Shown: piece after piece, positions 1-8,422 of the stretch
How positions within the stretch are numbered: the first letter of the stretch is position 1
Layout of the letters: every line of letters starts with the position of its first letter
Source of the DNA: JAIVGV01 sp035295985
GTDB lineage: Bacteria; Acidobacteriota; Blastocatellia; Pyrinomonadales; Pyrinomonadaceae
DNA length: 18,892 nucleotides
Direction: 5' to 3'
Assembly: GCA_035295985.1 (NCBI GenBank)
Contig: DATHBT010000274.1
Location: forward strand, 1-18,892
Position numbers and translations under genes: made by a program
The notes under the pieces: model-generated
The model's input: the letters and a program-made list of their open reading frames with translations, nothing else
Databases searched by the model: none
Told to the model about the DNA's origin: nothing

Positions 1-1867
1 GTGCGTTTGCCGCTGTCGCCGCCGTCGGCCGCGGCGCGCTCGTCGCCGCCCTACTCCTGTCGTCCGGCACGTCCGCCTTGCCGCTTTCCCGTTCGCCCGA
101 AGTCGCGGGCGGTTCGAGCGGACGCCAGCGCGCGAGCGCGCTAACCAACGCGGCGAGCGGCAGGTAGTAGAGCGCGTAAACTGCTCCCGGCGCGCCCGCG
201 TACTCCGGCGGCCTGAGCGAAGCCGCACCGCCGAACGGCCACGTGCTGTGCGCCATCAGCCACACGGCGCACTCGACCAGCCACACGAGCGGCGCGGCTA
301 CAGTCGCGGAGACTGAGGAGACTACAAGCGCGCCGAGCGCGCCGAGCGCCGCCGCCGCCGCGAGCGCGCCGACGAAGACGTTCAGCACGAGTGACGCGGG
401 CGACACCCTGTGGAAATAGACGACCAGCAAGGGCAGCAGCATCACCTGCACGCCCGCCGACACCGCGACGGCCGCGACCGCGTAGCGCAGCACGCGCTGC
501 ACGCGCCAACGCTCAAGCCGCGCGGCCCAAGGCGTCTTGAACAGACGGCAACTGTGCGTCTGCTTCGACTGCTCCGCCGCCCACGCGCGCTCGCCCCAGT
601 ACAAACTCTCGCCGAGCGCGCGAAACCAGCGCGGAGCGGCGGGCGGGTAAGGCGTCTCGCGCGTCGGCCGCCAGGAGCCGACCGCGCGAAGTCTTTCGAC
701 GAGCGGCCAACCCAGCAGGAAGATGCCGAGCACGGAGAGGAAGGTCAGTTGGAACGCCGGGTCGAACAGCTCCGCGGGACGCCACGCGAGCAGCGCGAGG
801 GCCGCGCCGCCGAGCGCGTTCAACGATGCCGACCGTCGCGCGACGAGCGGCGCGAGCGTGACCAGCGTGAACATGAGCGCCGCGCGCACGACCGACACCT
901 CCGCCCCGACCGCCAGCGCGTAAGCCCACAGCAGGCACGCGGACGCGGCGAACTGCGCCGCGCGGCTGCGCGTCACCTTGCGCGCGAAGAGCAGCGCGAG
1001 GCCGCCCGCGAAACTTATGTGCAGCCCGCTGATGACGAGCACGTGGAACGTCCCGCCTTCGCGGAAGGCCTCGGCCGTCGCGCGCGACAGCCCGTGCCTG
1101 TTGCCCAGGATCGCCGCCTGCAACACGCCCGCGGTCTCCGGCCTGAATTCATCAGTCATCCGCCCGTGAACCCGCGCGCGCCAACGCTCCAGCCACACGA
1201 GCGGCACGAACACCGCCTCGTCGTCCAGACGCTCGACCAGCAGCGGACTCTTGATCGCCCCGACAGCCTCAAGCCCGCGTCTTTCGAGAAACTCCGTCAG
1301 CGAATTCACGCCCGGATTACGAAACTCCTCCGCGCGCTCAAGCCGCACCATCACGCGCACGCGCGCCCCGCGCCTCAGCTCCAACAGCTCGTACCGTCCG
1401 AACGTCGCCAGCTCGCGCACCGGCGCGAACAGCTCCACCGCGCCCGTCGCGTGCTCCTCGCCCCCTCTGTGCCTGAGCGATTCGACCTCAAGCTCCACGT
1501 AAAACCCGTCCGGCGCGACCTCAAGCGCGCGCCTGACGACGCCCGTCAGCTCGACCGGGTCGCCCGACTGTAGCCGCCCCTCCTCGTAAAACCTTCGTAC
1601 GCGAGTCGGCGGCACTCCCTCACGCTCCGCCACCGCCAGCCCCGCGCCCACGCACAGAAACGCCACGCACACGAACATCGTCGCGACGCCGGGCCGCCGC
1701 CGCACGAACGCGACCACGGACAGGGCCGAAAAGAGAGCGCCGCACGCGACGAAGAAACCGAGCTGTGCCTGTGTGAAGCGCGCGAGCAGCACGCCGCACG
1801 CGAACGAGGCCGCGAGCAGCGCGAGCGGGTGCGGGTTGAAAGAAGCGGTGTGAGGTCTCTTCTGCAT
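1..1867 (-). CDS. comEC: ComEC/Rec2 DNA-uptake channel protein, 3' end cut by window edge
   Basis: Reading the minus strand from the ATG at 1867 gives an uninterrupted frame of 622 codons to the window start with no stop. In natural transformation ComEC forms the inner-membrane channel that passes single-stranded DNA into the cytoplasm. Residues about 10-70 are hydrophobic helices, and about 60-200 form the DUF4131-like soluble domain. The competence domain follows, with the family signature HVLVISGLHI near residues 275-284, then FDPAFQLTFLSVLGI and YFHRVSPASLVLNVFVGAL, all typical of ComEC. The last 40 residues are a polar Pro/Ala/Thr-rich linker, so the C-terminal metallo-beta-lactamase-like domain of full-length ComEC would lie beyond the window. 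Its presence cannot be judged. The gene lies 88 bp downstream of the IPT/TIG gene on the same strand. The family call is secure; that the cell is competent is inference. Confidence 0.93.
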   Translation of the reverse strand, partial: MQKRPHTASFNPHPLALLAASFACGVLLARFTQAQLGFFVACGALFSALSVVAFVRRRPGVATMFVCVAFLCVGAGLAVAEREGVPPTRVRRFYEEGRLQSGDPVELTGVVRRALEVAPDGFYVELEVESLRHRGGEEHATGAVELFAPVRELATFGRYELLELRRGARVRVMVRLERAEEFRNPGVNSLTEFLERRGLEAVGAIKSPLLVERLDDEAVFVPLVWLERWRARVHGRMTDEFRPETAGVLQAAILGNRHGLSRATAEAFREGGTFHVLVISGLHISFAGGLALLFARKVTRSRAAQFAASACLLWAYALAVGAEVSVVRAALMFTLVTLAPLVARRSASLNALGGAALALLAWRPAELFDPAFQLTFLSVLGIFLLGWPLVERLRAVGSWRPTRETPYPPAAPRWFRALGESLYWGERAWAAEQSKQTHSCRLFKTPWAARLERWRVQRVLRYAVAAVAVSAGVQVMLLPLLVVYFHRVSPASLVLNVFVGALAAAAALGALGALVVSSVSATVAAPLVWLVECAVWLMAHSTWPFGGAASLRPPEYAGAPGAVYALYYLPLAALVSALARWRPLEPPATSGERESGKADVPDDRSRAATSAPRPTAATAANA

Positions 1868-1955
1868 CGTCGCGGCGAGTAAGGGTCGCCGCCTTGCGCG
1901 CGTTCGGCATCGGACGCGGGCGATGTGTCCCCGCGCCCGCGGCCGGTCGCACTCG

Positions 1956-3116
1956 CTACTGGTAGGTGAAGCCGTCTTCCAAAACGTCCCTCTGCTTGTT
2001 GGGGTTGAGGACTTCAACGTCCACCGCGCCCGCCGCGTGGGCGGGCGTTATCGCCGTGAGAGACGTGGCGCTCCTGACCACGACGGCGGTCGCGCCCACG
2101 CCCCCGAAGGTCACCGCCGCCCCTTCCATGAAATCAGCGCCCCTGATGGTCACGGCCGTGCCGCCCGCTGCGGGGCCGACGGCCGGCGCGATGCCGGCGA
2201 TGTCGGGCCTGAGGTTGGCGTACAACTTGTCGCCCCTCTTCTCGTCGCCCTCCTTCGATCTGAAGAGCGTGGTGAAGACTTCGTTCAGCTTGTCGGCGGC
2301 CACCTTCGAGAACATGCCGACGAGGCCCGCCACCGCGGCGATGCCGAACGGGTTGATGAAGCTCGCCGCGCCCTCGCCGCCCTGGTTGACCCCCGCCGTG
2401 ATGAAGCCCCCGCGGAAGACGAAGTAGAAGAGCAGCGCCAGCATCATCCCGATGAACGGCCGCAGCAGGTACCACCAGACCCAACTGCTGACGAGCGTCC
2501 TGTTGCCGAGGTAATCGACGAACGACGAGGCCGCGTGGATGTAGCTGCCGATGGCCCCGGCGAGCAGCACGATGAGGATCAGCCGCGTCTCCAGCGCGGG
2601 CCGGAAATCTCTGCCGAACAGTGTGAAGGGGGGCGGCTTCTGATCGCCGTAAGGATTCGCCGCCGCCTCGACCGCGTCGGTTGGCGGGTCGGCGGGCCTG
2701 CGGCCCGCGCCGTCCGCGTCGGTCGTGCCGCCGCCGCCCGCGCTGCCGCCGCCCGTGTTGCTGTTGGAAGCGTTCGCATTCCTCACGGCGTTCGCGTTAG
2801 CCGCGCTCGCGTTGGCCGCGGTGTCGGCGTTGGCGACGTTGGCATTGGTTGCGGTGTTGGCGTTCGTCGCGTTGTTCGCCGCGGCCGCGCCCGCGGTGTT
2901 CGCGCCCCTCTGGTTGGAGTTTGCGGCGGCCCTGTCGTCCCTGTCGCCCGGCCACGGCTGGGGCGGCCAGACGTTATAGATCGAGTAGGCCAGCACAATC
3001 GCCAGCGCGACGTGATAAACGAACAGCAGTATCACCTGATAAAACTTGACCTTGACGGGCGGATCGGGCGCGAAAGAGCCGTCGCCGGACGAACCGTCTG
3101 CCGCGTTCTTACTCAT
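1956..3116 (-). CDS. IPT/TIG-domain membrane protein with Asn/Ala-rich linker
   Basis: A 386-residue protein. A cytoplasmic-looking polar N-terminus is followed by a membrane helix at about 27-48. Next is a low-complexity linker at about 60-135, rich in Asn and Ala and then Gly. Further hydrophobic segments lie at about 178-200, 215-240 and 255-272. The C-terminal 80 residues (about 304-386) form one IPT/TIG immunoglobulin-like domain, with the conserved start PxxGPxxGGTxVTIxGxxF and a final GFTYQ. IPT/TIG domains are binding or structural modules on surface proteins; no catalytic motif is visible. The role is unknown; a membrane-anchored scaffold or surface adhesin-like protein is an inference. 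The start is preceded by a polypurine stretch (AAGAAGAGAAAA) that may serve as ribosome binding site. It may be co-transcribed with comEC downstream. Confidence 0.85.
   Translation of the reverse strand: MSKNAADGSSGDGSFAPDPPVKVKFYQVILLFVYHVALAIVLAYSIYNVWPPQPWPGDRDDRAAANSNQRGANTAGAAAANNATNANTATNANVANADTAANASAANANAVRNANASNSNTGGGSAGGGGTTDADGAGRRPADPPTDAVEAAANPYGDQKPPPFTLFGRDFRPALETRLILIVLLAGAIGSYIHAASSFVDYLGNRTLVSSWVWWYLLRPFIGMMLALLFYFVFRGGFITAGVNQGGEGAASFINPFGIAAVAGLVGMFSKVAADKLNEVFTTLFRSKEGDEKRGDKLYANLRPDIAGIAPAVGPAAGGTAVTIRGADFMEGAAVTFGGVGATAVVVRSATSLTAITPAHAAGAVDVEVLNPNKQRDVLEDGFTYQ
2754..2882 (-). repeat. Degenerate repeat coding for the Asn/Ala linker
   Basis: Within the IPT/TIG gene, residues about 79-121 are an irregular run in which Asn alternates with Ala, Thr, Ser or Val (NAN, TNAN, ANA). 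At the DNA level the plus strand shows recurring GCGTTNGC and GTTGGC words. This looks like an unstructured spacer that can change length by slippage, not a folded domain. Confidence 0.7.
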
Positions 3117-3235
3117 GGTTTTCTCTTCTTAAGTTCCGTCGCCGGAGTTTGGTGGCTGCCGGGCCGGGGCCGCTCGCCTTCGAGCGTTTGAGGACCCGGC
3201 CGAGTGAGATGACACCCAACAGGGAATGAGAGGTT

Positions 3236-3255
3236 CGGGCGAAACGTTTCGCCCG
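3236..3255. promoter_or_regulatory. Perfect 20-bp palindrome downstream of the RNA methyltransferase gene
   Basis: A perfect dyad with centre GCGAAACGTTTCGC and no loop. It lies 82 bp past the stop of the RNA methyltransferase gene and 119 bp upstream of the IPT/TIG gene start, both on the minus strand. It could be an operator for the IPT/TIG gene or part of a termination region. No T-run follows on the minus strand, so a classical intrinsic terminator is not evident. Confidence 0.45.
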
Positions 3256-3267
3256 GCCGAGCCTGAA

Positions 3268-3285
3268 CCGCGATTCTGATCGCGG
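3268..3285. terminator. Small GC-rich hairpin between rlmD-like and IPT/TIG genes
   Basis: Stem CCGCGAT with its exact complement around a TCTG tetraloop, 52 bp past the methyltransferase stop codon. With the neighbouring palindrome it may end transcription or slow it. It lacks a U-tract, so the call is tentative. Confidence 0.3.
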
Positions 3286-3337
3286 GAACTGGCGCGCAGA
3301 TCGCCGCCGCCCTTGTTCGTTCGCAGTCGGTCTCCGT

Positions 3338-4663
3338 TTAGCGGGCGGCCGCGCGCGAGAGGTGCGCGACCGTTTCGACGTGGTGCGTCTGCGGGAACAT
3401 ATCAAATGCGTGGAGGGAGTCAAGAACAAAACCGCCGTCGGCGAGTGAGCGCAGGTCGCGGGCGAGCGTGGCCGGGTCGCAGGAGACGTAGGTGATGCGG
3501 CGGGGGCGGAGCGTGAGGATGCCTTCGATGGCCTCGGCCGCGCCGGCGCGGGGCGGGTCGAGGAGGACGAAGTCGGCGGGGGCGACGCGGGCGGCCCGGC
3601 GCAGGAGCCAGTCGCCGACCTCGGCCGCCTCGACGCGGGCGTTCGCTAGGCCCGCCCCTTCGAGGTTGAGGCGGGCGTAGCGCGCGGCCGTCGGGTGCGA
3701 TTCGACGCCGATGACGCGGCCGAATTTTCGCGCGAGCGGCAGCGTGAAGAGGCCGACGCCGCAGTAGAGATCGACGGCCGTGCCCGCGCCTTCTGCGCCG
3801 TCGTCTCCAGCGCCGCTGCGCTCCGCGCCGCCGAGTGCTTCCGCGATGAGTGCGTCGAGCAGCGCGTGGTTGATCTGGAAGAAGCATTCGGCGTTGAAGC
3901 GGTAGGTCTCGCCCGCGATCACGCGTCGCCGCTCGCGCGCGTCCTCTTCCGTGAGCGGCGGGAGCAGCGAGACCCCGTCGTCGCCCGCGACGGCTTGAAA
4001 CTCCTCTGCGACGCCCGCCTCATATTTTTCGGGGGTGAGGGGTGACGGCTCTTCCCTCGCCGGAGTCGCTGCGCGATCCGACTCGTCGCGCGCGCCGGTG
4101 CGTGAGGCGCGAAGGCGCGAGAGCGCGTCCTGGACTTCGGGCAGGACGACGGGGCACTCGGCCACGTCGCAGACGCGGTGCGAGGCCAGCTCGTAGTAGC
4201 CGAGCCTGCGGCGCGCGGCGTCGTGCTGCCAGCGCGCGCGGGAGCGGTAGCGCCACTCGGCGGGCGAGGGCGTGACGGGAATCTCTTCGGGCGGCGTGAG
4301 GCGGCCGATGCGGCGCAGGCAGTCGCGTATGATCTCGACCTTGGCGCGGAGCTGCGCGGCGTAGTTCAACTGCTGGAAGTCGCAGCCGCCGCAGCGGCCG
4401 AAGTAGGGGCACGGCGGCTCGATCCGATCAGGCCCCGGCTCAAGTATCTCGACGAGCGCGGCGAAGGCGACGCGGCCCTTCACGCGCTCGACGCGCACGC
4501 GCAGCCTGTCGCCCGGCGCGGCCAGCGGGACGAAGACGGTCAAACCCTCTGCGTGCGCCAGCCCCGCGCCGCCCGGCACGACGCGCTCGACCGAGACTTC
4601 CAGCGCGTCGCCCGCGCGCACGGGCCTGCCGGCCGGCTCTCTCCTGTGCCTTCGCTCACCCAT
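3338..4663 (-). CDS. RlmD/TrmA-family RNA 5-methyluridine methyltransferase with [4Fe-4S] cluster
   Basis: A 441-residue SAM-dependent enzyme that methylates C5 of uridine in RNA; the 23S rRNA U1939 (RlmD) or U747 class is most likely. An N-terminal TRAM RNA-binding domain spans about 18-75. Cysteines 85, 91, 94 (CPYFGRCGGC) and 170 fit the iron-sulfur ligands of the RlmD branch. FFQIN is at 261-265, the SAM-binding DLYCGVGLF at 298-306 and DPPRAG at 369-374. The nucleophile Cys395 lies in SCDPATL, and the general base Glu430 in HHVET. Residues 185-230 are a variable, poorly conserved insert. The ATG has no Shine-Dalgarno sequence: the arm of a long inverted repeat ends 5 bp upstream of it. 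The family is certain; the exact target base is not. Confidence 0.93.
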   Translation of the reverse strand: MGERRHRREPAGRPVRAGDALEVSVERVVPGGAGLAHAEGLTVFVPLAAPGDRLRVRVERVKGRVAFAALVEILEPGPDRIEPPCPYFGRCGGCDFQQLNYAAQLRAKVEIIRDCLRRIGRLTPPEEIPVTPSPAEWRYRSRARWQHDAARRRLGYYELASHRVCDVAECPVVLPEVQDALSRLRASRTGARDESDRAATPAREEPSPLTPEKYEAGVAEEFQAVAGDDGVSLLPPLTEEDARERRRVIAGETYRFNAECFFQINHALLDALIAEALGGAERSGAGDDGAEGAGTAVDLYCGVGLFTLPLARKFGRVIGVESHPTAARYARLNLEGAGLANARVEAAEVGDWLLRRAARVAPADFVLLDPPRAGAAEAIEGILTLRPRRITYVSCDPATLARDLRSLADGGFVLDSLHAFDMFPQTHHVETVAHLSRAAAR

Positions 4664-4668
4664 GTGAC

Positions 4669-4812
4669 GATTGCGGATTTCGGATTGCGGAATGCGGATT
4701 AACAGAGGATTGAGTCATGGAACTATCGAGTGATGATGCGTTGACCAGATGAGTCGATGATTCAACAGATCAGTTCTTCTAATCCGCATTCCGCAATCCG
4801 AAATCCGCAATC
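4669..4812. repeat. Inverted repeat with 32-bp perfect arms of 7-bp words (element 1)
   Basis: Arms at 4669-4700 and 4781-4812 are exact reverse complements over 32 bp, around an 80-bp loop. Each arm is a string of heptamers: with A = GATTGCG, B = GATTTCG and C = GAATGCG, the left arm reads A-B-A-C plus GATT. The element fills the space between two minus-strand genes. One arm ends 2 bp from the stop of the coiled-coil gene, and the other lies 5 bp from the ATG of the RNA methyltransferase. The end of the loop (4771-4780, CAGTTCTTCT) resembles the loop core of the other elements. In RNA it could form a very stable stem in the methyltransferase leader. Confidence 0.9.
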
Positions 4813-4814
4813 CC

Positions 4815-5609
4815 TCAGAGGTAGAAGAGGCTGAGGCGCGGCAGCCCGCAGTCCTCGCGGAGGTATTTGCTCAGAAGATTGTCGAGCGTCTGCTCGTAAA
4901 CCTCGCGCTTCATGCGCGCTCGGTAGGGTTTCAGTTGCTCCTCCGCTTCCCTGCGCCGCGCCGCGAGCCTTTCCGCTTCGACCGACGAGCGCGCGGCGCG
5001 GTCGAGCAGCGTTTCGAGATCGCCGAGGGCGGCTTCGAGCTTTTCGGCGTCGGGCCGCGCGGCGGCGGAGAAATCTCGTTCCAGCTCTTCGAGCCTCGCG
5101 GCGGCGCGCTCAAGCGCCTCGCCGAGTTCGCCGCCGCCCGAACGCGCGTCGCGCGCCCGCACGATCTCCGCGCGGCACGCCTTCAAATGGCCGGCGATGA
5201 TTTCACGGGGGAAAGGCAGCCGTGCGTCCTCGCCCGCCGCGTCGCCGCCGCCGGCATTGCCCGCCGCCCCGGCGTCGGCCGCCAACGGCGTTGCCCCCGC
5301 GCCGTTCGAGTCGTCGCCATCCGGCGCGCGTGCGCCCGTCTGCGACTCGCGCCACTCGGCGAACTGCGCCTCGACCTCCTCCTGGCAGTAGAGCAGAGAC
5401 TTGACGCTGCGCCGCCGCGGCTTCGCCTCGAACGAGTCGAACGCCTGCTCGACGCCGCGCAGCGCCACGTGCAGCGGCACGCCCATCTCCTTCCAGCTTT
5501 CGATCAGCGCCCAGTCCATAGGGCTGAGCAGCAGGTGCTTCCCGCGCCGCCTGACGAAGGCGTCCTCGATCTCGGTGAAGTAGTTAAAGTAGTTAAAGCT
5601 GTTAGCCAT
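4815..5609 (-). CDS. Unknown protein with conserved-looking N-terminus and coiled-coil C-terminus
   Basis: A 264-residue protein that I do not recognise. Residues about 11-85 look like a compact folded region (HLLLSPMDWALIESW, then GVPLHVALRGVEQAFDSF). Residues about 95-130 are an Ala/Gly/Asp-rich linker. Residues about 140-245 are charged and helical, with heptad-like Leu/Ala spacing that suggests a coiled coil. The C-terminus is hydrophobic (LSLFYL). No signal peptide, membrane helix or catalytic motif is seen. The start codon and next codons lie inside an inverted repeat, and residues 5-10 (FNYFNY) come from a duplicated 9-bp word, so the original N-terminus may have been replaced. It sits between coaX and the RNA methyltransferase on the same strand. 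Confidence 0.75.
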   Translation of the reverse strand: MANSFNYFNYFTEIEDAFVRRRGKHLLLSPMDWALIESWKEMGVPLHVALRGVEQAFDSFEAKPRRRSVKSLLYCQEEVEAQFAEWRESQTGARAPDGDDSNGAGATPLAADAGAAGNAGGGDAAGEDARLPFPREIIAGHLKACRAEIVRARDARSGGGELGEALERAAARLEELERDFSAAARPDAEKLEAALGDLETLLDRAARSSVEAERLAARRREAEEQLKPYRARMKREVYEQTLDNLLSKYLREDCGLPRLSLFYL

Positions 5610-5716
5610 TAGCTGTTAGCCGTTAGCAAAACAAAAGACCAAAGCGGGAACGTATGTCGCAGGTTAAAAGCAGGTTCTCTTCCGGCTAATAGCTAATAGC
5701 TAATAGCTAACGGCTA
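5598..5716. repeat. Inverted repeat of TTAGC-type heptamers overlapping a start and a stop codon (element 2)
   Basis: The left arm (5598-5627) is a run of heptamers GCTGTTA, GCCATTA, GCTGTTA, GCCGTTA. The right arm (5685-5716), reverse complemented, reads GCCGTTA then three GCTATTA units. Pairing is imperfect but in the same 7-bp register, around a 57-bp loop with AAAAGCAGGTTCTCTTCC at 5666-5683. The coaX stop codon (5707-5709) lies in the right arm, and the ATG of the next gene (5607-5609) in the left arm. Confidence 0.85.
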
Positions 5717-6474
5717 CTTCTCCCGTAAATGATCCTCATCCCTTCGAGCGTCAGCGTGTCGTCAACGTGCTGGATCAACTCGGAGCCGTGGGCGATGAGC
5801 GGGGCGAGGCCGCCGGTGGCGACGACGGCGGGCGAGCCGCCGAGTTCGGCGACGACGCGGCGCAGTATGCCGTCCACCAGCCCGACGTAGCCGTAATAAA
5901 GCCCCGACTGGATCGAGCCGACGGTCGAGGAGCCGATGACGCGCTCCGGCCGCTTGATCTCGACGCGCGGCAGGCGCGCGGCCCGCGCGAAGAGCGCGTC
6001 CGACGAAATCTGTACGCCCGGCGTGATGACGCCGCCGAGGTACTCGCCGCGCGCGCTGATGGCGTTGCAGGTCGTCGCCGTGCCGAAGTCCACGACGACG
6101 CACGGAGCGCCGTACTTGTGGAGCGCGGCCACGGCGTCAACGATGCGGTCGGCCCCCACGTCCGAGGCCGGCTCGTAACGAATCGGCATCCCCGTGTCGG
6201 TCGTGTGGTCGATGAAGAGCGGCGTGCGGTGGAAATAGACCTCGCTCATGCGGCGCAGCGTGAAGTTGAGCGGCGGGACGACCGAGGCGATGGCGACCGC
6301 GTCGATCTCCTTGAAATCTATGCCGACGAGCGAGAAGAGGTTGCGCGCATAGACGCCGTACTCGTCAACGGTGCGGTCGCGCGCCGTCGTCAGACGCCAG
6401 TGCGCGACGAGGCGTTCGCCCTCATAAACGCCGAGCGACGTGTTCGTATTGCCAACATCAAGAACTAACAGCAT
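5707..6474 (-). CDS. coaX: Type III pantothenate kinase
   Basis: A 255-residue cytoplasmic enzyme, the usual length of the family. It phosphorylates pantothenate, the first step of coenzyme A synthesis, and has the ASKHA fold. The phosphate-binding DVGNTNTSLG is at 6-15, VVPP at 65-68, the pantothenate-site GADR at 107-110, and DFGTATT with Asp129 at 129-135. GGVITPG lies at 147-153, and the adenosine-side ATGG near residue 220. The start is the only ATG before the first beta strand. Upstream the sequence turns AT-rich at once, so its native promoter or its link to birA seems to have been replaced. The last codons (Ser-Arg-stop) are made of inverted-repeat sequence. Confidence 0.97.
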   Translation of the reverse strand: MLLVLDVGNTNTSLGVYEGERLVAHWRLTTARDRTVDEYGVYARNLFSLVGIDFKEIDAVAIASVVPPLNFTLRRMSEVYFHRTPLFIDHTTDTGMPIRYEPASDVGADRIVDAVAALHKYGAPCVVVDFGTATTCNAISARGEYLGGVITPGVQISSDALFARAARLPRVEIKRPERVIGSSTVGSIQSGLYYGYVGLVDGILRRVVAELGGSPAVVATGGLAPLIAHGSELIQHVDDTLTLEGMRIIYGRSSR

Positions 6475-6513
6475 AAGATAACCAACCTATGAATATCACT
6501 ACCGACAAACCTG

Positions 6514-7335
6514 CTAGATGATGAGATTTTGATACCCTTTCCAAATTTTAAATCTTAGCCGTAAAGTGAGAAGGAACAATCCTATGTTCACTAAAATTAT
6601 TAATGACTGGGATAGCCGAAGGGCAAAGTTTTTGCGACTCATTAATTCTCCTAAATCGGCGTGGTACAGATAAAGATATATAGCTAGTAAGATTATAGGC
6701 ATGACAAATTGCAAGGCAAATTCTTGTCCTAACAGAGCTAGCACGCCATAACGTTTAATCAGCTTCCTTCTATCATTCTGTAAATACGACTCAAAAGCTA
6801 GCACATCTTTTGTGGAAGCCAAGCTTCCAATTTTTTTAGCTAACTGTTGGTTTATGTAGCGCGCAATAGCCATAATCATTATATCGTTATTGGAAAATGT
6901 CCAAGAGAAGACCAGAAACACTATTGGAGTAAACAATAGATAATAACGGACTGGCTCAGATTGTTGAATCTGAGCCAATTCAAGTTGAGTAATTCTCACT
7001 CCTATAGTGGCTATAACTCCCGCTGCTAACAATTGATAGTTCGTAAGCTTTTGCTGAAAATCTACCCTTAATTTAATTTCAGATGAGAGCTGTTTGTACT
7101 CCTCCAAATGAATATCTAATTGCGCACGCTGAATATCAGTTAGTTCAGCTAATCCTACGCCCACTTTAGTATTTCTAACTTTGAAAATTTTGGACAGGCG
7201 ACGAATTACTATTGCGCTAGCGAAAATTGTTATGAAAGATTTTGATAGTTTAGAATGTGCTGCGTTACTAGCAAGAAACCTCCTACCCTCCGCATCAAAT
7301 TGCCCGCTTTTTCTTGCCGAATGCTCTTCTAACAT
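6514..7335 (-). CDS. Unknown multi-helix membrane protein
   Basis: About 273 residues from the ATG at 7335; a TTG two codons upstream is an alternative. Hydrophobic segments lie at about 33-50 (weak), 100-118, 130-150, 198-226 and 240-262. A charged helix with a pattern EYKQLSSEIKLRVDFQQKL comes before the second one, and NNDIMIMAIARYI follows the third. This layout resembles uncharacterised bacterial membrane proteins with a soluble helix before paired membrane helices; no function is known to me. AT-rich codon use unlike its neighbours points to recent transfer together with the ubiA-like gene, 64-70 bp upstream on the same strand. Confidence 0.75.
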   Translation of the reverse strand: MLEEHSARKSGQFDAEGRRFLASNAAHSKLSKSFITIFASAIVIRRLSKIFKVRNTKVGVGLAELTDIQRAQLDIHLEEYKQLSSEIKLRVDFQQKLTNYQLLAAGVIATIGVRITQLELAQIQQSEPVRYYLLFTPIVFLVFSWTFSNNDIMIMAIARYINQQLAKKIGSLASTKDVLAFESYLQNDRRKLIKRYGVLALLGQEFALQFVMPIILLAIYLYLYHADLGELMSRKNFALRLSQSLIILVNIGLFLLTLRLRFKIWKGYQNLII

Positions 7336-7405
7336 AATCAAAGAGAGAACTGATCCACCTGTTTGTTTCTAATGTGACTTTTAGAGGTTTGATTTATAGA
7401 TGTGT

Positions 7406-8269
7406 TCAAGAGAAAAGGATGAAAATAAAACCAAATATCGTCCCCAAGATTTGGCTGTACCTGTAAAAAAATATTTCTCTTCTTCTTGTCGGAGGTGAAA
7501 GTGCATAGATAATTACAGCTAGAATAATGGTGCATACTATAAGCCCCTGTCCGATACTTTCTATGTGATCAATAAGAGATAAGATTATTAATATAACAGG
7601 AACAAGCCAAAGATATTGCACAATTGAACCCAGTCGGTAAAGATTAAGAATGGAAAGTGTATTTCGCAGTTTCGTGCGCCGATCAATGTCATAATCTCGA
7701 ATCTCATTATTTAATGCAGCCAAAGCAGAGAGAAGAAATACAAAAAAGGCCAATCGAAGTGTCAGCGAGCTGTTTACTACAGAACCTAAGTAAATAGCCG
7801 CTAAAACCTGAAAAGGACCTAGGTGTAGGCTGTGCGCCAGAATATCAACAATAGGTCTCGATTTTAGCCGTGTAACACGCCAAGAATACAGAAATGCGAC
7901 TATAATAGTCGCCACCCCAAATATAAAGGGCTTTAATCCTAAAAATGCATAGACTGTTAAGCTTGATACGGCAGCAGCAATACTAACTAAATTGGCAATG
8001 CCGGCTGAAATAAGCGATGCCGAGACTGGATTACGGGCGGCTTTGGCACTATCTAAGGCATCTTCATCTGCATCCATAATGTCATTGAATGCAAAGCTGA
8101 ATGATACTGCTAAAAGATTAGCGATAAGTATTCCTGCTATCAGTAAAGGCCTTTTAGTCTGCGACACAGCTAAACCCAAGCCCGTACAAAATATTATACT
8201 TCCATAGTATTCTGAATATCTGCTAAGCCTAACCACTCCTGCTAGAAGATTCTTACGATGGACAAACAT
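7406..8269 (-). CDS. UbiA-family membrane prenyltransferase
   Basis: A 287-residue polytopic membrane protein with about eight to nine helices. The first Asp-rich motif NDIMDADEDALD (62-73) is followed by RNPVS. The second, EIRDYDIDRR (189-198), contains Asp192, 194 and 196. The two motifs bind Mg-diphosphate of the isoprenoid donor in UbiA enzymes, which transfer a prenyl chain to an aromatic ring, sugar phosphate or lipid. The acceptor cannot be told from sequence, and no quinone, heme or arabinan genes are nearby. The low GC content differs strongly from the flanking birA and coaX, suggesting horizontal gain. The ATG at 8269 gives the expected short N-terminal tail before the first helix. 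Confidence 0.88.
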   Translation of the reverse strand: MFVHRKNLLAGVVRLSRYSEYYGSIIFCTGLGLAVSQTKRPLLIAGILIANLLAVSFSFAFNDIMDADEDALDSAKAARNPVSASLISAGIANLVSIAAAVSSLTVYAFLGLKPFIFGVATIIVAFLYSWRVTRLKSRPIVDILAHSLHLGPFQVLAAIYLGSVVNSSLTLRLAFFVFLLSALAALNNEIRDYDIDRRTKLRNTLSILNLYRLGSIVQYLWLVPVILIILSLIDHIESIGQGLIVCTIILAVIIYALSPPTRRREIFFYRYSQILGTIFGFIFILFS

Positions 8270-8422
8270 GCACTGTGAGGTGGTATCACTCAGACTCTGG
8301 ACTGCCCGCAGAGATTAGAATTAAAGCTACCCCATGTCAATTAAGGATTGTGCCATTTCTTGCAACATAAGTAAGCTGCCAGCCTATCTCCGTTCCAAGC
8401 TATATGGAGTAATGTCGCCCCA

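Noticed and set aside
410..1573. Long plus-strand frame of 387 codons
   Set aside because: Antisense to comEC, which has clear family motifs; its translation is Arg/His/Pro-rich with no domain, typical of shadows in GC-rich DNA.
1923..3191. Plus-strand frame of 422 codons
   Set aside because: Antisense to the IPT/TIG gene; low-complexity Arg/Val/Gly sequence without any recognisable domain.
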